Positions 28,951 through 39,001 of a DNA stretch of 39,893 nt are shown piece by piece. The notes below the pieces were generated by a model. That model made no database searches. It was not told the DNA's origin and saw nothing but the letters and a program-made list of their open reading frames with translations. The DNA comes from Flavobacteriales bacterium (GTDB lineage Bacteria > Bacteroidota > Bacteroidia > NS11-12g > UBA955), in assembly GCA_947487055.1 (NCBI GenBank), contig CANKVN010000011.1:1-39893 (forward strand). The letters are read 5' to 3'. Within the stretch, counting starts at the first letter, position 1. The number at the start of each line of letters is the position of its first letter. The translations under genes and the position numbers were made by a program.

Positions 28951-29735
28951 AGCGTATTCTCCAATTGTTGTTATGTTTGGTTGCCGGTATAAAACTACAG
29001 GCGCAGCATGGAGCGGCATATTGGGCCCTGGGGGCCAATGAATCCAATAAATACGGAGCCATGGGGCTGGCCAACAATCCTGGCGTGGCATTTCAGCAAC
29101 GGTATGTTACCGGTGCGTGGGGGCAGCAGCGATTCACCTCCACCGATATCGTATACGGCGGCCTGGTTGCGGCTACGAAGGTGAAAAATAGCATGTTTGG
29201 TGTTGATTATGCCATGCAGGGGACCGCGAATTTTTCGGTAAACAACATGCATGTGTCTATGTGCCAGCAATTTTCCAAGGCTTTCAGTGCCGGATTTTCG
29301 GTTGGTTACAGCAAGACCGCACAGGCACTTGGTATAGAAAATAAAAGTTCATTGAGCGGCAGGATTGGAGCGCGGTTCGACATCAATGAAAAATGGGATG
29401 CAGCCGCTGTTGTTATCAATCCCTGGAACAAGGTGGGCGATGATTTCAGGACAGCCAATGCAGGTGCATTGTCTCTGGGATATAAGGTTAACGCGCTTAC
29501 GGAAACCGCCATGCAGTATCGCTATCAACAAGGATTTCAGCCTGTATATGGGGTTTCGTTGCGCCACATGCGCGGCAAACACCTGGTATTGATGGGCAGC
29601 TTGCAAACAGGCCCTGAGCCGGTTTCAGGTGGAATAGCCTTTACGAAAGGAAAATTGGAATTGTCGATGGCAACACGCTATCACACCAGGTTGGGTTTCT
29701 CACCCGCATTTAGCCTTGTATGGGTAGGTCGCTGA
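28947..29735 (+). CDS. secreted PorV/PorQ-like or generic outer-membrane protein
   Basis: Signal peptide MKRILQLLLCLVAGIKLQAQ; GAMGLANNPGVAFQQRY, beta-barrel-like. Family assignment is uncertain. Confidence 0.7.
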   Translation: MKRILQLLLCLVAGIKLQAQHGAAYWALGANESNKYGAMGLANNPGVAFQQRYVTGAWGQQRFTSTDIVYGGLVAATKVKNSMFGVDYAMQGTANFSVNNMHVSMCQQFSKAFSAGFSVGYSKTAQALGIENKSSLSGRIGARFDINEKWDAAAVVINPWNKVGDDFRTANAGALSLGYKVNALTETAMQYRYQQGFQPVYGVSLRHMRGKHLVLMGSLQTGPEPVSGGIAFTKGKLELSMATRYHTRLGFSPAFSLVWVGR

Positions 29736-31699
29736 TTAAATATTTGTCATTTTTGCTTTTTGCCGGGGCAGGTTTGCTGCGAGCCCAGATACCCGATGAT
29801 GTAAAGCTTACCATAGAAAGGTATTTGGAAACCTTGGAAACCAATGCTGACTACACGCAGGTTTATGAGGATTTAATCCAGTTTACCGAAAAGCCGGTAA
29901 ACCTGAACCATGCCGCAGTGGACGAAATGATGAATTTTCCATTGATTACACCCGTGCAGGCGGCCGCTATTGTCAATCACAGGCAGCGTTTTGGGATGTT
30001 TATTCAGTTGGCGGAGCTGCAGGTCCTGGGTTTCGAACCCGAACAAATTAGGGCTGTTGCACCTTTTGTGAGCATTTTGCCCGGCGCTTCGGACAGGTTG
30101 AAAAATTTGGCCGGCCAACTGCAAATGGGGAAAACAGAGATCATTATTACCAGCAAGAGAAGGTACCCTGATGACAAGGAAGTTTTCACTTCCGACCGGA
30201 TGGCCCTGAGTACCCGATTGCGGTATACCTTACCCGGTGTTTTTAGTTTTGGTGTAACGGCAGAAAAAGATCCCGGGGAGATGTGGTGGAATAAGGGTCC
30301 TGATTATTATTCAGCCCATGCAGCTGTGTTTAACCTGGGAGCCATTAAAACAGCGGTTTTGGGTGATTATGTTATGAGTTTGGGTCAGGGACTGGTATTG
30401 GGGTCCGGCATTGGAATAGGAAAAAGTGCGAATGTGTTAAACATCAAACGGTCGCAGCCTGCCATCAAAGCTTATCGGGGGGTGAATGAGTTTTTGTTTC
30501 ACAGGGGAGCCTCTGCCACTGTGCTTCTGGGCAAGCGATTGGAATTAATGGCAGCAATTTCATCCAGCGGCATTAGTGCCCGGTTGGCGGATACATCGGT
30601 GTTTGGCAGCAATTCATTTTCTTCGGTTGATTTGGACGGGCTGCACCGCACTGCGGATGAAATTGCGACAAAAAGCAACCTGAGAAGGGGAATGCAGGGT
30701 GTTTGGCTCAATTACAATGGCCGAAAGGGCAATCTGGGCGGCGGTGTTAGCATATTCAATTATAACCTCGCGCCGGGGAAATCGGACGATTTGTACAAAT
30801 TATACAACCCCACAACAACCCAGCAACATTTTTACCATGCCTGGCAAGGGCATACTATAGGTAGGTTGCACGTGTTTAGTGAATGGGCCTGGTTGGCCGA
30901 AACACGCAAGCATGCGGTAGCGGTTGGCGCTCTTGTTTCCATGGGCAAATGGGCAGAGTTATCCGTTCATTTAAGGGATTATGCTCCCGGATTCATCAGT
31001 CCGTATGCCACTTCCTTTGGCAATGCTGCCCAAAATGAACGAGGGTGCTATATGGGTCTTAAGTTTAATGTCAATAAAAAGCTCAGCATTAGCAATTATG
31101 TGGATGTTTGGCAACAGCCCTGGCTAACATTTCGTTTGTACGCGCCCTCACGAAACCAGGAATTGCTTTGGCAAATGGATTATGCGGCCACCAAGAAAAC
31201 ACAGGTTTACCTCCGTTACAGGCATGTTGTAAGGGCTATTCAAACCACGGCAGGGCCGGCTAAGGCTGTTTCTGATTATACCATAAATATGGTTCGGGTA
31301 AATTTGGCAGCAGCAGTTACCCAGTATGGACGTGTGGAACTGAGGGCGGAGCATAGTTTAAACATGAATGGGCCAGATGCCGGCCACTCGCAGTTGTTTT
31401 ATGCGGAGTATACGACCCGTTATCAACCGGCGCGTTTGCAGCTGGTGATGCGGTATTCAATGTTTGATGTTTCAGGTTATTACAACCGCATTTATGCATA
31501 CGAAAACCAGCTGTTGTATGATTTTGGAACGGTTGCGTTTTATGGTAAGGGACGCTCTGCCTATGCGTTGGTTACCAAATCCCTGAACAAAAAATTAAAA
31601 GCAGGTTTACGATACGGTTGGATGGAAAGTATCAATAATCCGGGTGAAGCAGCAGTTTGGAACCGCCGTATCTTTGCACAACTAATCTGGAAAATATGA
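29720..31699 (+). CDS. outer-membrane beta-barrel protein with N-terminal helix-hairpin-helix (ComEA-like) motifs
   Basis: Signal peptide [68 protein letters not shown]; long beta-rich C-terminal half. Confidence 0.83.
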   Translation: MGRSLIKYLSFLLFAGAGLLRAQIPDDVKLTIERYLETLETNADYTQVYEDLIQFTEKPVNLNHAAVDEMMNFPLITPVQAAAIVNHRQRFGMFIQLAELQVLGFEPEQIRAVAPFVSILPGASDRLKNLAGQLQMGKTEIIITSKRRYPDDKEVFTSDRMALSTRLRYTLPGVFSFGVTAEKDPGEMWWNKGPDYYSAHAAVFNLGAIKTAVLGDYVMSLGQGLVLGSGIGIGKSANVLNIKRSQPAIKAYRGVNEFLFHRGASATVLLGKRLELMAAISSSGISARLADTSVFGSNSFSSVDLDGLHRTADEIATKSNLRRGMQGVWLNYNGRKGNLGGGVSIFNYNLAPGKSDDLYKLYNPTTTQQHFYHAWQGHTIGRLHVFSEWAWLAETRKHAVAVGALVSMGKWAELSVHLRDYAPGFISPYATSFGNAAQNERGCYMGLKFNVNKKLSISNYVDVWQQPWLTFRLYAPSRNQELLWQMDYAATKKTQVYLRYRHVVRAIQTTAGPAKAVSDYTINMVRVNLAAAVTQYGRVELRAEHSLNMNGPDAGHSQLFYAEYTTRYQPARLQLVMRYSMFDVSGYYNRIYAYENQLLYDFGTVAFYGKGRSAYALVTKSLNKKLKAGLRYGWMESINNPGEAAVWNRRIFAQLIWKI

Positions 31700-32427
31700 A
31701 CCCTAAACTCAGCGTCAATATCAATAAGGTAGCGACCATCCGCAATGCGCGTGGTGGAAACAATCCCGATGTGGTAAAGGTTGCTATGGATTGCGAGGCG
31801 TTTGGGGCGGAAGGAATTACTGTTCACCCAAGGCCGGATGAGCGCCATGTCCGTTTCAATGATGTGAGGGCATTGAAAAGTGTTGTTACCACTGAATTTA
31901 ATATTGAGGGATATCCCAGTGAGTCGTTTTTGAAACTGGTGGAAGAGGTGAAGCCTCACCAGGTAACGCTGGTGCCTGATCCCCCGGATGTGCTAACCAG
32001 TAATAATGGCTGGGATGCCAGGCAGCATCAATCATTTCTGAAGGATGTGGTGAGTCGTTTGCAAGCCGGCGGAATGCGGGTTAGTATTTTTTTAAATCCC
32101 GATCCGGCCATGGTGGCCTATGCTGCAACATGTGGCACCGATAGGATAGAGTTGTACACCGAGCACTATGCAACGGAATATCCTGTTAACCCGGCGGCTG
32201 CCATTCGTCCATATATCTTAACTGCGGATGAAGCCATTCGTGCGGGTCTGGGAATCAATGCCGGACATGATTTGGATTTGCATAACCTCCATTATCTACG
32301 GGCGCATTTGCCGGGTTTAATGGAAGTTTCCATTGGCCATGCTTTGATATGCGATGCCTTGTATTATGGGTTGCGCGATACCATTGGCATGTATAAATCG
32401 CGATTGCTGCCTGATTTGATATTATGA
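31696..32427 (+). CDS. pdxJ: pyridoxine 5'-phosphate synthase
   Basis: [76 protein letters not shown]. Start at ATG 31696. Confidence 0.97.
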   Translation: MNPKLSVNINKVATIRNARGGNNPDVVKVAMDCEAFGAEGITVHPRPDERHVRFNDVRALKSVVTTEFNIEGYPSESFLKLVEEVKPHQVTLVPDPPDVLTSNNGWDARQHQSFLKDVVSRLQAGGMRVSIFLNPDPAMVAYAATCGTDRIELYTEHYATEYPVNPAAAIRPYILTADEAIRAGLGINAGHDLDLHNLHYLRAHLPGLMEVSIGHALICDALYYGLRDTIGMYKSRLLPDLIL

Positions 32428-34070
32428 ATAAAAGAGCCGATTCGAATTTGCCAAATAGCAGCATAAAGGGGCTTTTTGAACATGGATTTGATGATGGCCT
32501 AAGTGGTTTTTTTGTTTTTCTTCTCGCCCTGCCTCTTAGTTTGGGGATAGCCAAGGCTTCTGATTTCCCTCCTGTAATGGGGTTGGTAACCGCTATGATT
32601 GGTGGGTTGCTGGTGTCATTTTTATCGGGATCAGCTTTAACGATTAAGGGGCCTGCTGCCGGGTTGATAGTGATTGTAGCCGGCGCTGTTGCTGAATTTG
32701 GACAAGGCAATAGTCAACTGGGCTGGCAGCTTACCCTGGGAGCCATTGTTGTTGCCGGAATATTGCAGATTTTCTTTGGATTTTTTCGTGTAGGAACCAT
32801 TGTGGATTTATTTCCTTTGAGTTCGATTCAAGGCATGTTGACAGCCATTGGTATCATCATTTTTAGCAAACAGATTCATGTATTGTTGGGTAATAATCCT
32901 TTGTTGCCTAACGGCAAGCCCATGATAGAGCCGATAGACCTTGTGATGGCCATTCCTGAGTCATTGATGACCATTAAAAGGGAAGCTGCATTGGTTGGAT
33001 TACTGAGTCTTGCAGTTGTGTTTTTATGGCCAAAACTAAAATTGGGGATTTTACAACGAATTCCGGCGCCCCTTGCTGTTTTGATAGTGGCAATTCCATT
33101 CGCTAAATACCTGGGGTTAAGCCAAAATCAGTATGTTCATTTTGAGCATAATCTTTTTGAAATCATTCACTTCAATGTGTCTTTTGGTGGAATACAGCAA
33201 TTTTGGATTTTCAGCAAATACGTATTGATGTTTGCGTTGGTGGGTAGTCTTGAATCATTGTTAACCGTAAAGGCTGCAGACATGATTGATCCGTGGAAGC
33301 GGAAAAGCAATGCAAATAAAGATTTGCTGGCAGTTGGTGTTGGTAATATTGTTTCAGGGGTGCTGGGTGGTTTGCCCATGATTAGTGAAGTTGCCAGGAG
33401 TACAGCCAATACCAGCAATGGTGCAAAAACCAGGTGGGCAAATTTTTATCATGGATTGTTGATGATGTTGTTTTTATTGATTGGTCTAAAATTCAATAAT
33501 CTTATTCCGATACCCGCCTTGGCGGCAATGCTCATTGGGGTTGGTGCCCGGCTTGCCGGTCCTAAGGCATTTGGAGAAATGGCCAAAGTTGGCATAGAGC
33601 AACTTGTTGTTTTTGTCACCACCATCATGGTAACGCTTTTTACCGATTTATTAATAGGTATTGCCGCAGGTGTTGTTACCAAGCTCATAACCCAGGTTTT
33701 GCTCGGAGCTCCACTTGGTGCTGTTTTTAAGGCCCATGTTTCCGTAAAAGAAAACGAGGTGCACATTGCAGGTGCGGCAGTGTTTAGCAATTGGCTTGGA
33801 ATTAAGCGTGCATTAAATCGCATGCATTCCAGTAAGCATGTTACTGTTCATTTTTTGCATTGTAATTTGGTGGATTATACGGTAATCGATAACTTACACC
33901 ACTTAAAAAGAGAATATGATTTGGTTGGAAGGTCACTGGTAGTTATTGGTCTTGAGGAGTTGGAATACACCGGAAATAATCGCCACCAGCAAGCCACTCG
34001 GAATAAACCCAAAGATCTCCGAAGCACATTGAAAGATGCTAAAGAATCCATACGGCATGATGAAGATTAA
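32424..34070 (+). CDS. SulP family inorganic anion transporter
   Basis: [97 protein letters not shown]. Confidence 0.95.
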   Translation: MNKRADSNLPNSSIKGLFEHGFDDGLSGFFVFLLALPLSLGIAKASDFPPVMGLVTAMIGGLLVSFLSGSALTIKGPAAGLIVIVAGAVAEFGQGNSQLGWQLTLGAIVVAGILQIFFGFFRVGTIVDLFPLSSIQGMLTAIGIIIFSKQIHVLLGNNPLLPNGKPMIEPIDLVMAIPESLMTIKREAALVGLLSLAVVFLWPKLKLGILQRIPAPLAVLIVAIPFAKYLGLSQNQYVHFEHNLFEIIHFNVSFGGIQQFWIFSKYVLMFALVGSLESLLTVKAADMIDPWKRKSNANKDLLAVGVGNIVSGVLGGLPMISEVARSTANTSNGAKTRWANFYHGLLMMLFLLIGLKFNNLIPIPALAAMLIGVGARLAGPKAFGEMAKVGIEQLVVFVTTIMVTLFTDLLIGIAAGVVTKLITQVLLGAPLGAVFKAHVSVKENEVHIAGAAVFSNWLGIKRALNRMHSSKHVTVHFLHCNLVDYTVIDNLHHLKREYDLVGRSLVVIGLEELEYTGNNRHQQATRNKPKDLRSTLKDAKESIRHDED

Positions 34071-34809
34071 GCTCCGTCTTTTTGCTGTTATCCTGGGATT
34101 TTGTAGTGTTTTTGGCTTAACTGCACAAAACCGGATTACGGACGAGAACCAGGTTTTGTGGGCTCCTGTAATCATCAGTACTAAAATTAATGAAAAAGTT
34201 GCGCTGTACACAGAATATCAGTGGCGCAGAAACAATATCGGAGAAACCTGGCAACAAAGCCTGCTCCGGCTGGGATTAACGTATAATGCCAATAAAACAA
34301 CTGCCTTTCAGGCCGGTTATGGCTGGATACTGACCTATCCCTACGGAGATTATCCCCTGGCGCCGAACGGAACTTTTACGGAACACCGAATTTACCAGCA
34401 GGCTTTATTTAAAGTTCCACTGAATGCAGTTGGTACAACGTTGATTTCCCGCATAAGGCTTGAGCAGCGGTGGCTGGCGGTTCTCAATGCGGATAAGTCA
34501 CTCAAACACTGGAATTACGTAAATCGGGTTCGGATTATGCAACGCCTTAACTTTCCATTTAAGGTTTCCGGAAAAGACTGTTATGCCAGTTTGATGGATG
34601 AAGTATTCATTGGTTTTGGCAGAAATGTGGGTCAAAATGTGTTTGATCAAAACCGATTGTTTGGATTGCTGGGCTGGAACGTGAATGAAAAGGTGCAACT
34701 GGAACTGGGCGTGTTAAACCAGATTCTGCAGCAGGGTAAACTGGTGACGGCAAAACCTGTATTTCAATACAATTCAGGGCCAGTATTTGGGCTTAACCTG
34801 AAGTTGTAA
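34057..34809 (+). CDS. DUF2490 domain-containing protein
   Basis: Signal [81 protein letters not shown]. Start at 34057. Confidence 0.88.
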   Translation: MMKIKLRLFAVILGFCSVFGLTAQNRITDENQVLWAPVIISTKINEKVALYTEYQWRRNNIGETWQQSLLRLGLTYNANKTTAFQAGYGWILTYPYGDYPLAPNGTFTEHRIYQQALFKVPLNAVGTTLISRIRLEQRWLAVLNADKSLKHWNYVNRVRIMQRLNFPFKVSGKDCYASLMDEVFIGFGRNVGQNVFDQNRLFGLLGWNVNEKVQLELGVLNQILQQGKLVTAKPVFQYNSGPVFGLNLKL

Positions 34810-34815
34810 TTTTAA

Positions 34816-35391
34816 CTAAGCATGGCTGAATCCGTTTGCCTGCAGAATAACCCTGACAGCATCGGGCACTAGATAGCGCAGGCATTTCCGGGATTGTAAC
34901 ATTTCCCTGATGGTGGTTGCTGAAAGGTCAATCAAAGGTGCCTGATAATGCCTAATCTGTGCATGCGCAACTGCGGATTCAGTCTTGCTCCCCGTTCGGT
35001 TATAAACATGGAAATCAACCAGCTCCGCGAGCCTGTTGATGTCTTTCCATTCATGCAGCCTTTCCAGGTTGTCAGCGCCCATGATGATGGAGAAATCGTT
35101 GTTGCTCTTTTCCTCCAAATGTTGGATTGTTTGTATAGAATAAGAGGGCAGGGGAAGGCGGAATTCTACATCCATGGCCCTGAATCCGGGATTATCTTCG
35201 GTGGCAGCCTTTACCATTTCATAGCGCAAGTTTTGTGGCAGCAATCCGCTCGATTCCTTGAAGGGGTTTTGTGGCGAAACCACAAACCAGATTTCTTCAA
35301 AAGGGCCTTCGTTCAGCATGTGCTGGGCCACCACCAAATGCCCCATGTGTATGGGATTGAAAGAGCCAAAGTACAGCCCTACTTTGGCCAT
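34816..35391 (-). CDS. nadD: nicotinate-nucleotide adenylyltransferase
   Basis: VGLYFGSFNPIHMGHLVVAQHML, FVVSPQNPFKESSGLL, DLSATTIREML. Confidence 0.96.
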   Translation of the reverse strand: MAKVGLYFGSFNPIHMGHLVVAQHMLNEGPFEEIWFVVSPQNPFKESSGLLPQNLRYEMVKAATEDNPGFRAMDVEFRLPLPSYSIQTIQHLEEKSNNDFSIIMGADNLERLHEWKDINRLAELVDFHVYNRTGSKTESAVAHAQIRHYQAPLIDLSATTIREMLQSRKCLRYLVPDAVRVILQANGFSHA

Positions 35392-35957
35392 TATGAATTT
35401 ATAAATTCGGTAACCAATGTTTCACAACGTTTCAGGGTTTCTTCCAGCACATCATTTACCACCACCACATCATACTGGCTTTCAAAACTGAGTTCGTGGT
35501 TTGCTTTTGCTATGCGTTCCTGAAGGTGGTGTTCCACTTCGGTGCTCCGGTTTCGCAGGCGCTCCATAAGTACTTCCACGCTAGGCGGCCGCAGGAAAAT
35601 GGCCAATGCATCCTGCTTGAATCGGCGCTTAAGGTTAAGTCCACCCTGCACATCCACATCAAAAACAACCGCCTTTTGCTGATCCCATATTTTATGAACT
35701 TCACTCCATAAGGTGCCGTACAATACGCCGGCATAAACCTCTTCGTGTTCTAAAAATTCATTGTTTTCAATGCGTTTTTCAAAATCGGCGGCTTCCAAAA
35801 AATGGTATTCCTTGCCATCAACCTCGCCTGGGCGGGGTTTGCGTGTGGTTGCACTTACCGAAAAGGCAAGCTTATCCGGCATTACAGATAGCAAGTGTTT
35901 TACCACAGTGGTTTTACCGGATCCTGATGGTGCTGAAAAAATAATGAGTTTACCCAA
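35391..35957 (-). CDS. gmk: guanylate kinase
   Basis: LIIFSAPSGSGKTTVVKHLL, SVSATTRKPRPGEVDGKEYHFL, FDVDVQGGLNLK, IFLRPPS. Confidence 0.97.
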   Translation of the reverse strand: MGKLIIFSAPSGSGKTTVVKHLLSVMPDKLAFSVSATTRKPRPGEVDGKEYHFLEAADFEKRIENNEFLEHEEVYAGVLYGTLWSEVHKIWDQQKAVVFDVDVQGGLNLKRRFKQDALAIFLRPPSVEVLMERLRNRSTEVEHHLQERIAKANHELSFESQYDVVVVNDVLEETLKRCETLVTEFINS

Positions 35958-35961
35958 TGGA

Positions 35962-37911
35962 TTAGTGTTTGATTAATTTTTCACGAATAACCTGGTCTTT
36001 ATAAGAGAGTTTCAGGTGATAAACCCCTGATGACAGTGCCGACACATTAAGGGAAGGCATGGGCTTGTTGTTCAAATCTATGGCGGAATTCATCACCAGT
36101 CGGCCACGAATATCATGGATTTCAATGTTGCAGGTTCCATTTAATTCTTCGGGTTTAAAGGTGCTGAAATCCAGCATGATGAAGTCATCCGCCGGATTTG
36201 GCCATAGGTTGATGCGTGCAGCTTCTGTGGTAAGTGATTGCATTTTGCCCACCATAAAGGCGAAGCGAATGTGGCTGCCGAAATCGGCGCCAAACCTTTG
36301 GACGGGTTGGTTAGCCATGTTTCTGATTTGCAGAATTCCGTTACCATCTGCAGTATTTGCCCACCACTGCAATCCGTCTTTGTTTAGCATGTAGTTGGGG
36401 TTTGCCGCACCGGTATCCTGAAAGTCGAAGGTGTAGCAGCCTTCCGGCAAGTCAAAGGTGTCGCGGTAAATGGTGTTTGCTTTGGTGTATTTCTTCAGGG
36501 GTTTTACGGCATTGCCGTAGATGTCTCTGATTTCAAAACTGTTTTCGGTTGGAGCGATGTTGGTGTTGCAATAAATAACAAATTTGTTGGGCAATAGGGG
36601 CGGCAGGCTGCCAATGCTGGTGGTGGCAGTATTGTTGCTGGGGTTGTCGTCGGGGCGGTTGTTTACCCAAACAACGGTGGCGGAAAATGTTTTGGGGTTG
36701 TTGCCATAATCGAAGCCGACAGGAAGTTCGAGGGTGTCCCACTGCCCTGATTTTAGCTTTCCATTCCAGCGGTAGTGTTTCTGGGGCATGCCGGAGATTC
36801 CGTAAAGGAGATCTATGCTTTCAACGGTTTTGCCACCGCGATTGCGGATGATAATTTTGGGTGCGCCACAGGCAGGGTTTACCCTTTTGTAGCGTAGTTC
36901 TGCATTGGGGCTGATGATGTCTTCCACCACCACATCCAGGTTGTAATTGGGTTTGCCATATTCCACCAGATACGTGCTTAGCATATAGTTGGCGCCACCG
37001 CTGGTGGTGGTGTAGCTTTCCATGTCTAAGTCCATGCGGTGTGTGCTGCCCGGCGTAGCGGCTACATCGAAGTTGTATTCGCGCACATCGGCTCCTGGAC
37101 ACCAGGCGGCGCGGTCATACAGCCATGTTCCCGCTTGGGGGTATACAGGATTTTCGCCGCAATCATCCCGCCAAACCCAGCTTTCATCGGCAAGTGCGCC
37201 GTCCAGGATTATGCTTCGGCGTTTGGGGCAAAATTCGGCGCAGTTTTCAGGCTTGTCCATTCCATGGCCCGTTTGCAATATTTTGAAGCGCATGAGGTCA
37301 GTTTCAGCCCCAAGGGTAAATGTATCTTCGGGTACGTTTTTATCAAACAGGGAATCATTGCCATATCCAACGCTGCGGGTATAGAAACGGGAAATGTTTT
37401 TCACATCGCGCCATGGGCTACCTTCTACAAGGTTGAATTTCAGTGAAATTTCCCAGCCACGGTCTGCGTTGCCTTCGTAGCCGGTGTGTTGATACATGAT
37501 TTGCACGCTGTCGTGCAGGAGGTGGGCGAAATCAGTGACATCAAAAACCCAGGTATGGTTCCAGTTTTGGTCCCAGTAAAATCCATAAGGGGTAATAAAC
37601 CGCATGATTTCCCAGCCGAGGCTATCGTTTTGGGCGCCGCGGCGGTTGCACAGGTATACAAAATTGAGGTAGTCCCATTCGCCGCATTTGAGGCCGGGAG
37701 CGCATTTGAAGGTGAGTTCTGCGTAGGCTTTCTGGTATTTTACGTGGGAAGCAGGAAACACACCCCATCCGTAATATTTGGTATTGCCCGCAGCAGGGTT
37801 GGTTTTAATAACCACTTTGCTATGGGTGGTAACGCTGCTGGTGTCGCCGGGTGCAGCAAATAGGGCAGTGATGATTAGTAAAGAAAAAAGGGTGGTAAGG
37901 GTTTTTCTCAT
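35962..37911 (-). CDS. peptide-N-glycosidase F-related secreted protein with T9SS type A sorting domain
   Basis: Signal MRKTLTTLFSLLIITALFAAP; CGEWDYLNFVYLC; NPVYPQAGTWLYDRAAWCPGADVREYNFDV..HRMDLDMESY; C-terminal NLWPNPADDFIMLDF...SGVYHLKLSYKDQVIREKLIKH. Confidence 0.9.
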   Translation of the reverse strand: MRKTLTTLFSLLIITALFAAPGDTSSVTTHSKVVIKTNPAAGNTKYYGWGVFPASHVKYQKAYAELTFKCAPGLKCGEWDYLNFVYLCNRRGAQNDSLGWEIMRFITPYGFYWDQNWNHTWVFDVTDFAHLLHDSVQIMYQHTGYEGNADRGWEISLKFNLVEGSPWRDVKNISRFYTRSVGYGNDSLFDKNVPEDTFTLGAETDLMRFKILQTGHGMDKPENCAEFCPKRRSIILDGALADESWVWRDDCGENPVYPQAGTWLYDRAAWCPGADVREYNFDVAATPGSTHRMDLDMESYTTTSGGANYMLSTYLVEYGKPNYNLDVVVEDIISPNAELRYKRVNPACGAPKIIIRNRGGKTVESIDLLYGISGMPQKHYRWNGKLKSGQWDTLELPVGFDYGNNPKTFSATVVWVNNRPDDNPSNNTATTSIGSLPPLLPNKFVIYCNTNIAPTENSFEIRDIYGNAVKPLKKYTKANTIYRDTFDLPEGCYTFDFQDTGAANPNYMLNKDGLQWWANTADGNGILQIRNMANQPVQRFGADFGSHIRFAFMVGKMQSLTTEAARINLWPNPADDFIMLDFSTFKPEELNGTCNIEIHDIRGRLVMNSAIDLNNKPMPSLNVSALSSGVYHLKLSYKDQVIREKLIKH

Positions 37912-38186
37912 CGTAGTGCAAATTTAAGGAATGAAGTTGTTTGTTGGTCTGTTGGTTTATTCGTTTAATGGTTTATTGGGGTAATTTAATGAAGAAATGA
38001 AGAAATGAAAGAATGAAGGAATTAAGAAATGAAAGAGTTTATTGGTATATTGGGGATGGGCGGAATCGGTTCAATAATAATGGAAATACGGCTCAAAAAG
38101 AGGGTAAAATGAGCGGATTGGGGTGTGAATGTGAGCGGATATAACCGAAAGTGCTCAGGCTGCATGATAAATTCCGTTGGTTGTAA

Positions 38187-38194
38187 TATATTTG
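38187..38194 (+). promoter_or_regulatory. Bacteroidetes -7 promoter element (TATATTTG) for the tRNA
   Basis: Matches the TAnnTTTG consensus 11 nt upstream of the tRNA 5' end. No clear -33 TTTG was found. Confidence 0.5.
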
Positions 38195-38205
38195 CAGTCC
38201 CATTG

Positions 38206-38279
38206 GGGCCTATAGCTCATTCGGTTAGAGCAACTGACTCATAATCAGTAGGTGCTTGGTTCGATTCCAAGTGGGCCCA
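38206..38279 (+). tRNA. tRNA with CAU anticodon (tRNA-Met elongator or tRNA-Ile2)
   Basis: Cloverleaf by eye: acceptor GGGCCTA/TGGGCCC with A discriminator; D arm AGCTCATTCGGTTAGAGC; anticodon arm ACTGA-CTCATAA-TCAGT; T arm CTTGG-TTCGATT-CCAAG. Confidence 0.95.
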
Positions 38280-38284
38280 CGAAA

Positions 38285-38329
38285 GAACCCCAAAAGTCAT
38301 AAAAATTGTTTGACTTTTGGCTCTGGTTC
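38285..38329. repeat. Long imperfect inverted repeat just downstream of the tRNA
   Basis: GAACC-CCAAAAGTCA...TGACTTTTGG-ctct-GGTTC: 10-bp perfect stem extended by 5 bp across a 4-nt bulge; no T-tract. Confidence 0.8.
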
Positions 38330-38394
38330 TGTAATTTGCAAATTATCGATTTACTGTGTTTTATGTTCAATGCACGAATTAATGACTTAACGAC

Positions 38395-38991
38395 ATGGTG
38401 GAAAAGCAAATAGATATTTATACATCCACTGATGGAGTTGAGGTTGCCGTTATTTTAGACGAAGAGACAGTCTGGGCCACTCAAAGGCAAATGTCAGAGC
38501 TTTTTAACACAACACCTCAAAATATTACACTTCATTTAAAACGGGTTTATGAAGAAGGTGAGATTTCTGAAAAAGCAACTTGTAAGGAATACTTACAAGT
38601 TCAAAAAGAAGGTCAAAGACAAGTAAAACGGAAACAACAGGTTTATAATCTAGATGCTATATTATCCGTAGGCTATCGAATAAACTCAAAGCGCGGAACC
38701 CAGTTTCGCCAATGGGCAACCCAAAGACTCAAAGATTATTTGGTTAAAGGATATGCCATCAACCAAAAACGCCTGGACGAACTTGGTAAATTGGTTCAAC
38801 TTATTGAGAATTCAGGAAAGACCGAAAATTTACAATTACAGGAAGCCAAAGGCCTGTTAGAAATTTTAGGCAATTACACAAAAAGCTTTGTCTTGCTTAA
38901 CCAGTATGACAGTCAAAATTTAAAAACCGGCAAGTTAAGTGAAAATATAACTTATGAAATAAAATCAACTAGCTGTAAAATAAATACTTAA
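38395..38991 (+). pseudogene. truncated RhuM-family (virulence protein RhuM-like) gene
   Basis: IDIYTSTDGVEVAVILDEETVWATQRQMSELFNTTPQNITLHLKRVYEEGEI...VYNLDAILSVGYRINSKRGTQFRQWATQRLKDYLVKGYAINQKRL. The ORF ends at 198 aa, shorter than typical RhuM proteins of about 330 aa. Confidence 0.8.
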
Positions 38992-39001
38992 AATTAGTCA
39001 C

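Noticed and set aside
34948-35523. 191-aa plus-strand ORF
   Set aside because: Antisense across nadD and gmk, both confidently identified.
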